Part shown: positions 15,805 through 22,692 of the stretch, piece by piece
Layout: each line of letters opens with the position of its first letter
How positions within the stretch are numbered: the first letter of the stretch is position 1
NCBI GenBank assembly: GCA_910578985.1
Contig: CAJTSF010000034.1
Location: 1 to 22,692, forward strand
Source of the DNA: an uncultured Odoribacter sp.
Lineage (GTDB): Bacteria; Bacteroidota; Bacteroidia; Bacteroidales; Marinifilaceae
Reading direction: 5' to 3'
Length of the DNA: 22,692 bases
Notes under the pieces: model-generated
Told to the model about the DNA's origin: nothing
The model's database searches: none
Seen by the model: the letters and a program-made list of their open reading frames with translations, nothing else
Made by a program: the position numbers and the translations under genes

Positions 15805-16824
15805 ATGAGTGTGAAGGGAGCTTGCCTGTTGGGATGGATATGGCTGCTGGTTCATGTGGCGTGCGGGCAGGAGCGTTTGGTATTTTACAATCTGGAGAAT
15901 CTCTTTGATACGTCGGACGACCCCCATGCGCGGGATGAGGAATTTACTCCCGGGGGCGCCAAACATTGGACGGCGGACCGCTATGCCGATAAACTGCGCC
16001 GCCTGGCGCAGGCGTTGGACAGCGTGGGAGGCGGGGAGTGGCCTGCCGTGATAGGCGTGGCGGAGGCGGAGAACCGCCGGGTGCTCGAGGACCTGACGCG
16101 CAAAACCCGCATGGCAAAGGGAAAGTATGCCATCGTCCACCACGACTCGCCGGATGTGCGGGGCATCGACGTGGCGCTCCTCTATCGCAAAAAGTGGATG
16201 CGGGTACTGGCGGAAGAGGCGTTGCAGGTCAGCTATAAGGAGGGGCGGCGGGCGCGGACGCGGGAAGTGCTCTACGTGAAAGGTCTGGCAGGCGGGGATA
16301 CGCTTCATTTTTTCGTCTGCCATTTCCCCTCGATGGTCGGCGGGGAGAAGCAGAGCGAATGGAAGCGCGTGCGGGTGGCGGAACTGGTGCGGGGGAGGGT
16401 GGACTCCCTCTTTGCCGCGGACAGCGGGGCGATGGTCGTCGTGATGGGCGACATGAACGGCAAGGCGGACACCCGCGCGCAACGGATTCTGTGCCCCTCC
16501 GCGGACACGGCGACCTACCGCACAGGCGAACTCTACAATCCCGGCGCCTACCTCTTGAAAGCCCCCTTCGGCAGCTACCGCTACCGCGGGCGCTGGCAAA
16601 CCCTCGACCACATCCTCGTGTCCGGCAGCATGCTGAACGGCACCGCTCCCCGGCAGCTCTCCCGCCGCACGGTCGTCTACTCGGCACCCTTCCTCCTCGA
16701 AGAGGACAAATCCCACTTCGGCTTCAAACCCTTCCCCACCTACCGCGGTCCCCGCTACTACGGCGGCTACAGCGACCACCTCCCCGTTTACATCGAAGTG
16801 AATCGTTTTTTAACAAAACCTTAA
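15805..16824 (+). CDS. Secreted endonuclease/exonuclease/phosphatase (EEP) family protein
   Basis: A 339-residue protein with an N-terminal export signal ending LLVHVACGQ; C20 could be a lipoprotein cysteine, although the lipobox is weak. The EEP (DNase I/sphingomyelinase-like) fold is shown by FYNLENLFDT (27-36), E87 in GVAEAEN, H173 in VCHFPS, GDMNGKAD (215-222) and the terminal SDHLP (323-327). All the metal and catalytic positions of an active hydrolase seem present. The substrate (nucleic acid, phospholipid or other phosphoester) cannot be told. Last gene of the M23-dxr-rseP block. The plus-strand composition flips from G-rich to C-rich within its second half while the reading frame stays intact. 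Confidence 0.9.
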   Translation: MSVKGACLLGWIWLLVHVACGQERLVFYNLENLFDTSDDPHARDEEFTPGGAKHWTADRYADKLRRLAQALDSVGGGEWPAVIGVAEAENRRVLEDLTRKTRMAKGKYAIVHHDSPDVRGIDVALLYRKKWMRVLAEEALQVSYKEGRRARTREVLYVKGLAGGDTLHFFVCHFPSMVGGEKQSEWKRVRVAELVRGRVDSLFAADSGAMVVVMGDMNGKADTRAQRILCPSADTATYRTGELYNPGAYLLKAPFGSYRYRGRWQTLDHILVSGSMLNGTAPRQLSRRTVVYSAPFLLEEDKSHFGFKPFPTYRGPRYYGGYSDHLPVYIEVNRFLTKP

Positions 16825-16826
16825 CA

Positions 16827-16858
16827 TTTGCAAATTAAACGTCCTCATTGTAATTTTG
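16827..16858 (+). promoter_or_regulatory. Consensus Bacteroidales promoter of the RND efflux operon
   Basis: TTTG at 16827-16830, a 20-base spacer, then TAATTTTG at 16851-16858: a perfect match to the Bacteroides consensus (TTTG, 19-21 bases, TAnnTTTG). It begins two bases after the EEP-gene stop. Transcription would start near 16865, giving a leader of about 40 bases, which supports the ATG at 16907 rather than the TTG at 16856 that lies inside the promoter. No operator repeat is evident. Confidence 0.8.
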
Positions 16859-16906
16859 TCCAATCTCAGGATAACAACGAAAACGAACGGACAAACAGAC
16901 ACGAAT

Positions 16907-17998
16907 ATGGCAAAGAGATGGACCAAAAGAGCTTGCCGCCGGGCATTCATTGTGCTGATGGCAACGGGTTTATTCTTATCGGGAGCGGCATGCAGCTCGG
17001 AGAAGAAAGCGGACAACAACGCACAGGCGAAGAGTGGGGGAGGCGGACTGCCCGTGACGGGGATGGTCGCGAAACGCTCGGTGACCGCCAACGGCGTGCC
17101 CGTGAACGGCACCCTTCTGGCGAACGAGGAAGTCGAACTCGTGTCGGAAATCGTGGGAAAGGTAAAAGGCATCTACTTCGAGGAGGGGAGCTACGTCAAG
17201 CAGGGCGAACTGCTCCTCAAGGTGGACGACTCCGACCTTCAGGCGCAGCTCACCCGCTCCGAATACCAGCGCAAACTCCTGGCGGAGAAACTCGAGCGTG
17301 CGCGCATTCTCCTCGAGCGCGAATCCATCAGCCGCGAGGCGTTCGACCAGTTGCAGACCGACTTCAACATGCTCGAGGCGGACATCGAACTCCTCAAAGT
17401 GCGCATCGGACGCACCGAGATACGCGCCCCCTTCGACGGCGAGATGGGCTTCCGTTACGTCAGCGAAGGCAGCTACGTCCAGGCGAGCTCCAAGATTGCA
17501 TCCATCGTCGATAACTCCGTATTGAAATACGAATTCTATGTCCCCGAACGCTACGCCGCCAACCGCCTCAAAGGGCAGGAGGTCTACTTCAACGTGGCGG
17601 GGAGCGACGCGACCTACTCCGCGAAAGTCTATGCCGTGGACCCCTTGATTGACGTCAAGACCCGCATGATACTCCTCCGCGCACGCTTCCGCAACGCCAA
17701 CCACGAACTCATGCCCGGCATGTTCGCCAAGGGCAACCTCGTCTTCGGCGGGCGGAACGAATTTATCGCCGTGCCCACCGAAGCCGTCGTCCCCGAGATG
17801 GACGGCAAGCGTCTCTGGGTCCTGCGCGGCGGCAAGGCGGCGAGCGTATCCGTGGAGACCGAAAGCCGCGACGAGAAAAACGTCGAAGTCATCTCCGGCA
17901 TCGCCGTGGGCGACACCGTCCTCACCGGCGGGCTCATGCAACTGCGCGAAGGGATGACCGTGGACGTCAAGCTGAAGAAACAACCAACAACGGAATAA
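16907..17998 (+). CDS. RND efflux periplasmic adaptor (membrane fusion protein), lipoprotein
   Basis: A 363-residue adaptor that bridges the inner-membrane RND pump and the outer-membrane channel. The N-terminus is strongly basic, then hydrophobic, ending GLFLSGAAC; C29 is the likely lipidated cysteine, although G at -3 makes the lipobox imperfect. The first lipoyl half is about residues 76-108 (VELVSEIVGKVKGIYFEEGSYVKQGELLLKVDD), a helical hairpin runs about 109-170, and the second lipoyl half contains TEIRAPFDGEMGFRYVSEGSYV. Beta-barrel and membrane-proximal domains follow. First gene of a three-gene operon; the pump gene starts 4 bases after its stop. Confidence 0.94.
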   Translation: MAKRWTKRACRRAFIVLMATGLFLSGAACSSEKKADNNAQAKSGGGGLPVTGMVAKRSVTANGVPVNGTLLANEEVELVSEIVGKVKGIYFEEGSYVKQGELLLKVDDSDLQAQLTRSEYQRKLLAEKLERARILLERESISREAFDQLQTDFNMLEADIELLKVRIGRTEIRAPFDGEMGFRYVSEGSYVQASSKIASIVDNSVLKYEFYVPERYAANRLKGQEVYFNVAGSDATYSAKVYAVDPLIDVKTRMILLRARFRNANHELMPGMFAKGNLVFGGRNEFIAVPTEAVVPEMDGKRLWVLRGGKAASVSVETESRDEKNVEVISGIAVGDTVLTGGLMQLREGMTVDVKLKKQPTTE

Positions 17999-18002
17999 GG
18001 CA

Positions 18003-21000
18003 ATGAGTTTATCATCCACATGTATCAATCGGCCCGTATTGGCGACCGTGATGAACATCATCGTGATGCTGGTCGGCTGCATCGGCGTCGTTTTTTTGGG
18101 CGTGCGCGACTATCCCAGCGTCGATCCCCCCATCATCTCCGTTTCCGCCAGCTTCCCCGGCGCGAACGCGGACGTCATCGAGACCCAGGTCACCGAGCCC
18201 CTGGAAGCCGCCATCAACGGCATCCAAGGCATCCGCTCCCTCACCAGCACCAGCCGCGACGGCTCCAGCCGCATCACCGTCGAGTTCAACCTCGACGTCG
18301 ATCTGGAAACCGCCGCCAACGACGTCCGCGACAAAGTCTCCGGCGCCCTCTGGCGCCTTCCGCGCGACATCGACACCCCCACCGTCAGCAAAGCCGACGC
18401 CGACGCCCAACCCATCTTCGGAGTCTTCCTCCGCAGCGACGAACGCTCCCTCATCGACCTCAGCATCTACGCCGACCAATACTACAAAGAGCGCCTCCAG
18501 ACCATCTCCGGCGTCAGCAGCGTCTCCATCTGGGGCGAGAAGCGCTACTCCGTGCGCCTCCGCATGGACCCCTCCCTGCTCGCGGCCTACGGCGTCACCC
18601 CCATGGACGTCCGTGACGCAGTGAACCGAGAAAACGTCGAACTGCCATCCGGACGCATCGAGGGCGACAACACCGAACTCACCATCCGCACCCTCGGGCG
18701 CCTCATGACCATCGACGACTTCAACCGCCTCGTCGTCTTCGAGGACGGCGACAAAGTCGTCCGTTTCAGTGACATCGGCGTCGCTGAGGTCGATGCCGAG
18801 AACACCCGTTCCATCATGAAACGCAACGGCGTCCCCATGGTCGCCTGCGTCATCATACCCCAGCCCGGCGCCAACTACATCGACATCGTCGATCGCGCCT
18901 ACGGCGTCATGGCAGACCTCGAGAAAGACCTCCCCGACGACGTCGAGGCGGGCGTCTCCTTCGACAACACCGTCTTCATCCGCAACTCCATCAACGAAGT
19001 CAAGGACACCATCGTCGAGGCATTCGTCCTCGTCGTCCTCATCATCTTCCTCTTCCTCCGCAACTGGCGCACCACCCTCATCCCCGTCCTCGCCATCCCC
19101 ATCTCCCTCGTCGGGGCATTCTTCGTCATGTACCTCGCCGGCTTCTCCATCAACATCCTCACCCTCCTCGCCATCGTCCTCGCCATCGGTCTCGTCGTCG
19201 ACGACGCCATCGTCGTCATGGAAAACATCTACTCCAAAATCGAACAGGGCATGTCCCCCAAAGAGGCGGGACACAAGGGCACCAACGAGATATTCTTCGC
19301 CGTCATCGCCACCACCGTCGCCCTCGTCGCCGTATTCTTCCCCATCGTCTTCCTCCAGGGCACCACGGGACGGCTCTTCCGCGAATTCAGCATCGTCATC
19401 ACCGGCGCCGTCATCATCTCCTCCTTCGTCGCCCTCACCTTCACCCCCATGATATCCACCAAACTCCTCACCCGCAACGTCACCTCCAACTGGTTCTACC
19501 GCAAGACCGAACCCTTCTTCGAACGCATCATCGAAGCCTACCGCCGCGCCCTCGAGGCATTCATGCGCTACCGCTGGGTCGCGCCCCTCATCCTCGTTGC
19601 CACCGGGCTCGCCATCTGGTGGCTCTGGGCGGCGATTCCCTCCGAAATGGCACCCCTCGAGGACCGCTCCAACATCCGAATCAACTCCACAGCCCCCGAA
19701 GGCGCCACCTTCGCCTACATGTCCCGCTACGCCGACGAACTCGGTGCCTACCTCGAGCAAGAAGTCCCCGAACAGGACCGCATTATCCAGATGATCGGCG
19801 GCGGAAACACCAACCGCGCCAACGTCAATCTCTGGCTGCAAGAACCCGAAAAACGCTCCCGCACCCAGCAGGAAATCGCCGACGACCTCGCCCTCAAGGT
19901 ACGCCGCTTCACCGGCGCCCGCACCATGGTATCCCAACAGCAGACCTTCGGCGGACGCCGCGGAGGACTCCCCGTCGAATACGTCATCCAGGCGAAAAAC
20001 CTCGACGACCTCAAACGCGTCCTCCCCCGATTCATGGAAGAAGTCAATCGCAGCGACATCTTCTCCGTCTCCGACGTCAATCTCAAATTCACCAAACCCG
20101 AGCTCACCATCCACATCGACCGCGACAAAGCAGCCGTCCTCGGCGTCTCCATGCAGAACATCGCCCAGACCCTCCAGCTCACCATGAGCGAACAGCGCGT
20201 CGGATACTTCATCATGAACGGCAAACAATACCAGATACTCAGCGAAATCGACAAAGCCTACCGCAACAAGCCCGCCGACCTCCGCCACATCTACGTCCGC
20301 AACGCCAAAGGCGAACTCATCGCCCTCGACAACCTCGTCACCGTCACCGAAAGCTCCATGCCCCCCCAGCTCTTCCGCTACGACCGATTCGTCGCAGCCA
20401 CCGTCTCCGCCGGGCTCGCCCGCCGCAAGACCATCTCCCAGGGCCTCGCCGAAATGGACCGCATCGCCGCCCAAGTCCTCGACGACAACTTCAAGACCAC
20501 CCTCTCCGGAAGCTCCAAAGACTTCGTCGAAAGCTCCTCCAGCCTCCTCTTCGCCTTCATCCTCGCCCTCCTCTTCATCTACCTCGTCCTCGCCGCCCAG
20601 TTCGAGAGCTTCCGCGACCCCCTCATCATCATGTTCACCGTCCCCCTCGCCCTCATCGGCGCCCTCATCGCCCTCTGGCACTACGACCAGACCATGAACA
20701 TCTTCAGCCAGATAGGCATCATCATGCTCATCGGCCTCGTCTCCAAAAACGGCATCCTCATCGTCGAATTCGCCAACCAGCGCAAGGCCGCCGGCGAGAA
20801 AATGCTCGACGCCGTCAAAAACTCCGCCGTCGCCCGCTTCCGCCCCATCCTCATGACCAGCCTCTCCACCGTCCTCGGCATCCTCCCCATGGCCATCGCC
20901 ACCGGTGCCGGAGCAGAAAGCCGCGTCGCCATGGGCATCGCCGTCGTCGGAGGCATGGCATGCGCCACCTTCCTCTCCCTCTTCGTCATCCCCGCCATCT

Positions 21001-21059
21001 ACTCCTACTTCTCCGCCGAAACCCCCGAACCCCAACAACAAGAACAACACAAAGAATAA
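18003..21059 (+). CDS. RND efflux permease (HAE1/AcrB-like)
   Basis: A 1018-residue inner-membrane proton-driven multidrug-type exporter, slightly shorter than AcrB (1049). It has the expected plan: helix 1 (about 11-33), a large periplasmic loop, helices 2-6 from about residue 338, a second loop, and helices 8-12 near the C-terminus. The proton-relay pair D400-D401 is in IVLAIGLVVDDAIVVMENI, and the relay lysine of helix 10 is in LIGLVSKNGILIVEFANQR. SVDPPIISVSASFPGA and GIRSLTSTSRDGSSRITVEF are typical of the hydrophobe/amphiphile class; heavy-metal (CusA) signatures are absent. Substrates are unknown. Almost every codon ends in C, and TTA, CTA and TCA codons are avoided, which leaves the opposite strand open. 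Confidence 0.96.
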   Translation: MSLSSTCINRPVLATVMNIIVMLVGCIGVVFLGVRDYPSVDPPIISVSASFPGANADVIETQVTEPLEAAINGIQGIRSLTSTSRDGSSRITVEFNLDVDLETAANDVRDKVSGALWRLPRDIDTPTVSKADADAQPIFGVFLRSDERSLIDLSIYADQYYKERLQTISGVSSVSIWGEKRYSVRLRMDPSLLAAYGVTPMDVRDAVNRENVELPSGRIEGDNTELTIRTLGRLMTIDDFNRLVVFEDGDKVVRFSDIGVAEVDAENTRSIMKRNGVPMVACVIIPQPGANYIDIVDRAYGVMADLEKDLPDDVEAGVSFDNTVFIRNSINEVKDTIVEAFVLVVLIIFLFLRNWRTTLIPVLAIPISLVGAFFVMYLAGFSINILTLLAIVLAIGLVVDDAIVVMENIYSKIEQGMSPKEAGHKGTNEIFFAVIATTVALVAVFFPIVFLQGTTGRLFREFSIVITGAVIISSFVALTFTPMISTKLLTRNVTSNWFYRKTEPFFERIIEAYRRALEAFMRYRWVAPLILVATGLAIWWLWAAIPSEMAPLEDRSNIRINSTAPEGATFAYMSRYADELGAYLEQEVPEQDRIIQMIGGGNTNRANVNLWLQEPEKRSRTQQEIADDLALKVRRFTGARTMVSQQQTFGGRRGGLPVEYVIQAKNLDDLKRVLPRFMEEVNRSDIFSVSDVNLKFTKPELTIHIDRDKAAVLGVSMQNIAQTLQLTMSEQRVGYFIMNGKQYQILSEIDKAYRNKPADLRHIYVRNAKGELIALDNLVTVTESSMPPQLFRYDRFVAATVSAGLARRKTISQGLAEMDRIAAQVLDDNFKTTLSGSSKDFVESSSSLLFAFILALLFIYLVLAAQFESFRDPLIIMFTVPLALIGALIALWHYDQTMNIFSQIGIIMLIGLVSKNGILIVEFANQRKAAGEKMLDAVKNSAVARFRPILMTSLSTVLGILPMAIATGAGAESRVAMGIAVVGGMACATFLSLFVIPAIYSYFSAETPEPQQQEQHKE

Positions 21060-21063
21060 CACC

Positions 21064-22383
21064 ATGAAAAATACCCTTCTCCACATCCTCCTCCCCCTCG
21101 CCGCCACCCTCCTCGGCGCCATCCCCTCCTCCCTCGCCCAGGAAACCGCCCCCCTCATCACCCTCGACAGCTGCATCAGCCGGGCATTGCAGTCCAACTA
21201 CTCCATCCAAATCATCCGCAACCAACAGCGCCAGGCGCAAAACAACGTCACCGCCTCCCCCTTCCTCCCCACCGTCGCCCTCAACGCCTCCCAGAACCAG
21301 ACCATCGCCCGCGGCACCGCCGAGACCGACGGCACCGCCGCCACCCAGGACTGGGCGCGCACCAACGCCCTCTCCGCCGGCGTCGCCCTCAACTGGACCC
21401 TCTTCGACGGCCTCGAAATGTTCGTCACCCGTGCCCGCTACGAAGAACTCCTCGCCATCGGCGAACTCCACACCAAGGCAGCCATCGAAAACCTCATCGT
21501 CCGCGTCGCCTCCGCCTACTACGAAGTCGTCCGCCAACAACACAAAGCCGATGCCGCCCGCCACTCCCTCGACCTCTCCGTCGCCCGCTACAAAGAAGCC
21601 AACGACAAACACCTCCTCGGCTCCCTCTCCGGCATCGAAGCCCTCCAGGCAAAACTCGACCTCAACGCCGACAGCTCCAACTACATGCAAACCCGCGAAG
21701 CCCTCCGCGCCGCCTACATCACCCTCAACACCGTCATCAACGGCGACCTCCACCGCCGCGACTACGTCCGCGACTCCATCCTCCTCCGCCCCTCCCTCGC
21801 CCACGACCCCCTCATCGACGACATGCTCGCCCACAACACCACCCTCCAGCTCGCCCGCCGCGACCGAAAAATCTCCGCCCTCGACCTCAAACTCGCCCGC
21901 GCCGCCCTCTTCCCCCGCCTCGACTTCCGCGGCGGATACAACGCCTCCCGCAACGCCACCCCCTCACGCGCCACCACCCTCGCCACCTCACACGGACCCT
22001 ACTGGGGATTCGCCCTCAGCATCGACATCTTCAACCGCCTCGACACCCGCCGCCGCATCCGCAACGCCGCCCTCGACGAACAAAACGCCGAACTCTCCTA
22101 CCGCGACGCCGAACTCCAGGTGCGCTCCGACCTCGAACAACTCTACAACACATACATCAACAAACTCCTCCTCGTGAACTTCGAGAAAGACAACGCCCGC
22201 ATCGCCTTCGAAAACCTCGACGCGGCGCTCGTCAAATACAAACTCGGCTCCCTTGCCGGCATCGAATTCCGTGAATTCCAGCGCACCTACATCGACGCCG
22301 TCGATCGCGAACTCTCCGCCCTCTACGACGCCAAAATCTCCGAACTATCCCTCCTCCTCATCAGCGGCCGCATCCTCCGCTAA
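21064..22383 (+). CDS. TolC-like outer-membrane efflux channel protein
   Basis: A 439-residue outer-membrane factor. The ATG at 21064, 4 bases after the permease stop, gives a clean signal peptide (about 1-26, ending SSLAQ); the longer in-frame start at 20905 would lie inside the permease gene and add a low-complexity Pro/Ser tail. Two structural repeats are visible, each with a long helical hairpin: LDSCISRALQSNYSIQ to the helix with EALQAKLDLNADSSNYMQ, then a second half with ALFPRLDFRGGYNAS to DLEQLYNTYINKL and FREFQRTYIDAVDREL. The protein completes the adaptor-pump-channel set. Its last 39 bases overlap the convergent gene at the right edge. Codons are strongly C-ending. Confidence 0.94.
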   Translation: MKNTLLHILLPLAATLLGAIPSSLAQETAPLITLDSCISRALQSNYSIQIIRNQQRQAQNNVTASPFLPTVALNASQNQTIARGTAETDGTAATQDWARTNALSAGVALNWTLFDGLEMFVTRARYEELLAIGELHTKAAIENLIVRVASAYYEVVRQQHKADAARHSLDLSVARYKEANDKHLLGSLSGIEALQAKLDLNADSSNYMQTREALRAAYITLNTVINGDLHRRDYVRDSILLRPSLAHDPLIDDMLAHNTTLQLARRDRKISALDLKLARAALFPRLDFRGGYNASRNATPSRATTLATSHGPYWGFALSIDIFNRLDTRRRIRNAALDEQNAELSYRDAELQVRSDLEQLYNTYINKLLLVNFEKDNARIAFENLDAALVKYKLGSLAGIEFREFQRTYIDAVDRELSALYDAKISELSLLLISGRILR

Positions 22384-22692
22384 AAACGCCCGGCACACCG
22401 ACGGCGACACCCCACGCCCGTCCTCCGTCACGGCGAACACATACACGTACAGCGGCGTCCCCTCCGGCATCGCCTCCGTCCGCACCTCCCTTTCCCACGT
22501 CTCCCCCCGCACCCCCAGCAGATGCACCCGGCAATAATCCTCCTCCGGCATCGCCACCGCCCCGTACACCCTGTCCCCCCGGAAACACTCCCACCGCTCC
22601 CGCACCGTCCCCCGGTGCCCGAACCTCACCACCCGCTCCCGCACCACCCGCTCCCGCTTCTCCCTCCCCGCCTTTCCCTTCCGCCCCTCCAT
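22345..22692 (-). CDS. Partial protein of unknown function, probably C-terminal part
   Basis: An open frame of 115 codons that reaches the window edge. It happens to begin with ATG there, but may start further upstream. The first 30 residues are almost all Arg, Lys, Glu, Gly and Val (possibly linker or wrongly read). The part from about 34 to 105 looks more like a real folded domain (DRVYGAVAMPEEDYCRVHL, then GTPLYVYVFAVTEDGRGVSPSV). The last motif resembles the end of beta-sandwich proteins common in Bacteroidales, such as the DUF6266 group, but this is a weak impression. It ends in an acidic tail and its last 39 bases overlap the TolC-like gene. Codons are G-rich on its own strand. Confidence 0.5.
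   Translation of the reverse strand: MEGRKGKAGREKRERVVRERVVRFGHRGTVRERWECFRGDRVYGAVAMPEEDYCRVHLLGVRGETWEREVRTEAMPEGTPLYVYVFAVTEDGRGVSPSVCRAFLAEDAAADEEEG

Noticed and set aside
16801..16906. Possible dif (XerCD) site near the skew flip
   Set aside because: I looked for two 11-base arms around a 6-base centre with ATAA/TTAT-type inner ends, and found none convincing here or in the other AT-rich gaps. The sequence is better explained as a promoter.
16856..16906. Upstream TTG start for the RND adaptor
   Set aside because: TTG at 16856 overlaps the -7 promoter element, so it would not be transcribed; ATG at 16907 gives a proper lipoprotein-type signal.
20905..21063. Longer in-frame start for the TolC-like protein
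   Set aside because: It would lie inside the permease gene and add a Pro/Ser/Asn-rich tail ahead of a clear signal peptide that starts at 21064.
19619..21067. A 482-codon Arg/Pro/His-rich frame on the plus strand within the permease gene
   Set aside because: A shifted reading of the C-rich permease gene; composition is explained by CCN, CGN and CAN codons and there is no domain.
18012..21197. A 1061-codon open frame on the minus strand opposite the RND permease
   Set aside because: It is codon-aligned with the sense gene, so its codons are mostly GNN (Gly, Glu, Asp, Ala, Val) because sense codons end in C. Antisense stops would need sense TTA, CTA or TCA, which the biased permease gene avoids. 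The protein is low-complexity and acidic with no recognisable domain.
1..22692. Mobile element, CRISPR array, tRNA, rRNA or defence system
   Set aside because: I saw no transposase, integrase, phage gene, regularly spaced repeats, cloverleaf or rRNA-like stretch, and every long gap is below 210 bases.

Overview
The window looks like chromosomal DNA of a Bacteroidales bacterium (Bacteroidota). The evidence is several promoter elements of the Bacteroides type (TAnnTTTG at -7, once with a perfect TTTG at -33), few Shine-Dalgarno-like sites, and gene families typical of the order: a FHS-type sugar transporter next to a CBM9-like protein, an M23-dxr-rseP block, and an M16 peptidase of about 940 residues. 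I cannot name the genus. There are 18 protein genes, tightly packed. I see no rRNA, tRNA, CRISPR array, insertion sequence or phage gene.

Layout. 1-198 is AT-rich and non-coding, ending in a promoter for a secreted protein with three degenerate thioredoxin-like domains (199-1980, +). A minus-strand operon follows, read right to left: prfC (6343-4766), a FlK-like hotdog thioesterase (4755-4381), a stand-alone response-regulator receiver (4371-3988) and uvrB (3986-1986). Divergent from it is a HdeD/DUF308 membrane protein (6495-7127, +). This converges on a minus-strand operon of a sugar MFS transporter (9258-8056), a cytoplasmic CBM9-like protein (8052-7408) and a 93-residue membrane protein (7405-7124). 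A rho-independent terminator (9309-9356) separates that operon from the upstream secreted M16 peptidase (12195-9379, -).

From 12397 on, nearly everything reads rightward. One block carries an M23 envelope peptidase, dxr (isoprenoid precursor synthesis), rseP (intramembrane protease) and a secreted endonuclease/exonuclease/phosphatase-fold enzyme. A consensus promoter then opens a complete tripartite RND efflux operon: lipoprotein adaptor, HAE1-type permease and TolC-like outer-membrane channel, with no adjacent regulator. A partial, unidentified minus-strand gene runs off the right edge and overlaps the 3' end of the channel gene.

The most unusual signal is compositional. Between about 16.4 and 16.6 kb the plus strand flips from strongly G-rich to strongly C-rich inside one intact gene, with no change of gene orientation. 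Plus-strand genes to the left use mainly G-ending codons; those to the right use C-ending codons almost exclusively. This could mark a replication-termination zone. The right-hand bias is so strong that a 3.2-kb antisense frame stays open by accident. Other points worth a second look are a textbook terminator hidden inside the coding sequence of a convergent gene (7173-7198), the prfC-thioesterase-receiver-uvrB gene set, and the triple thioredoxin-like repeat without any CxxC. I found no clear defence island or wholly novel multi-gene system.
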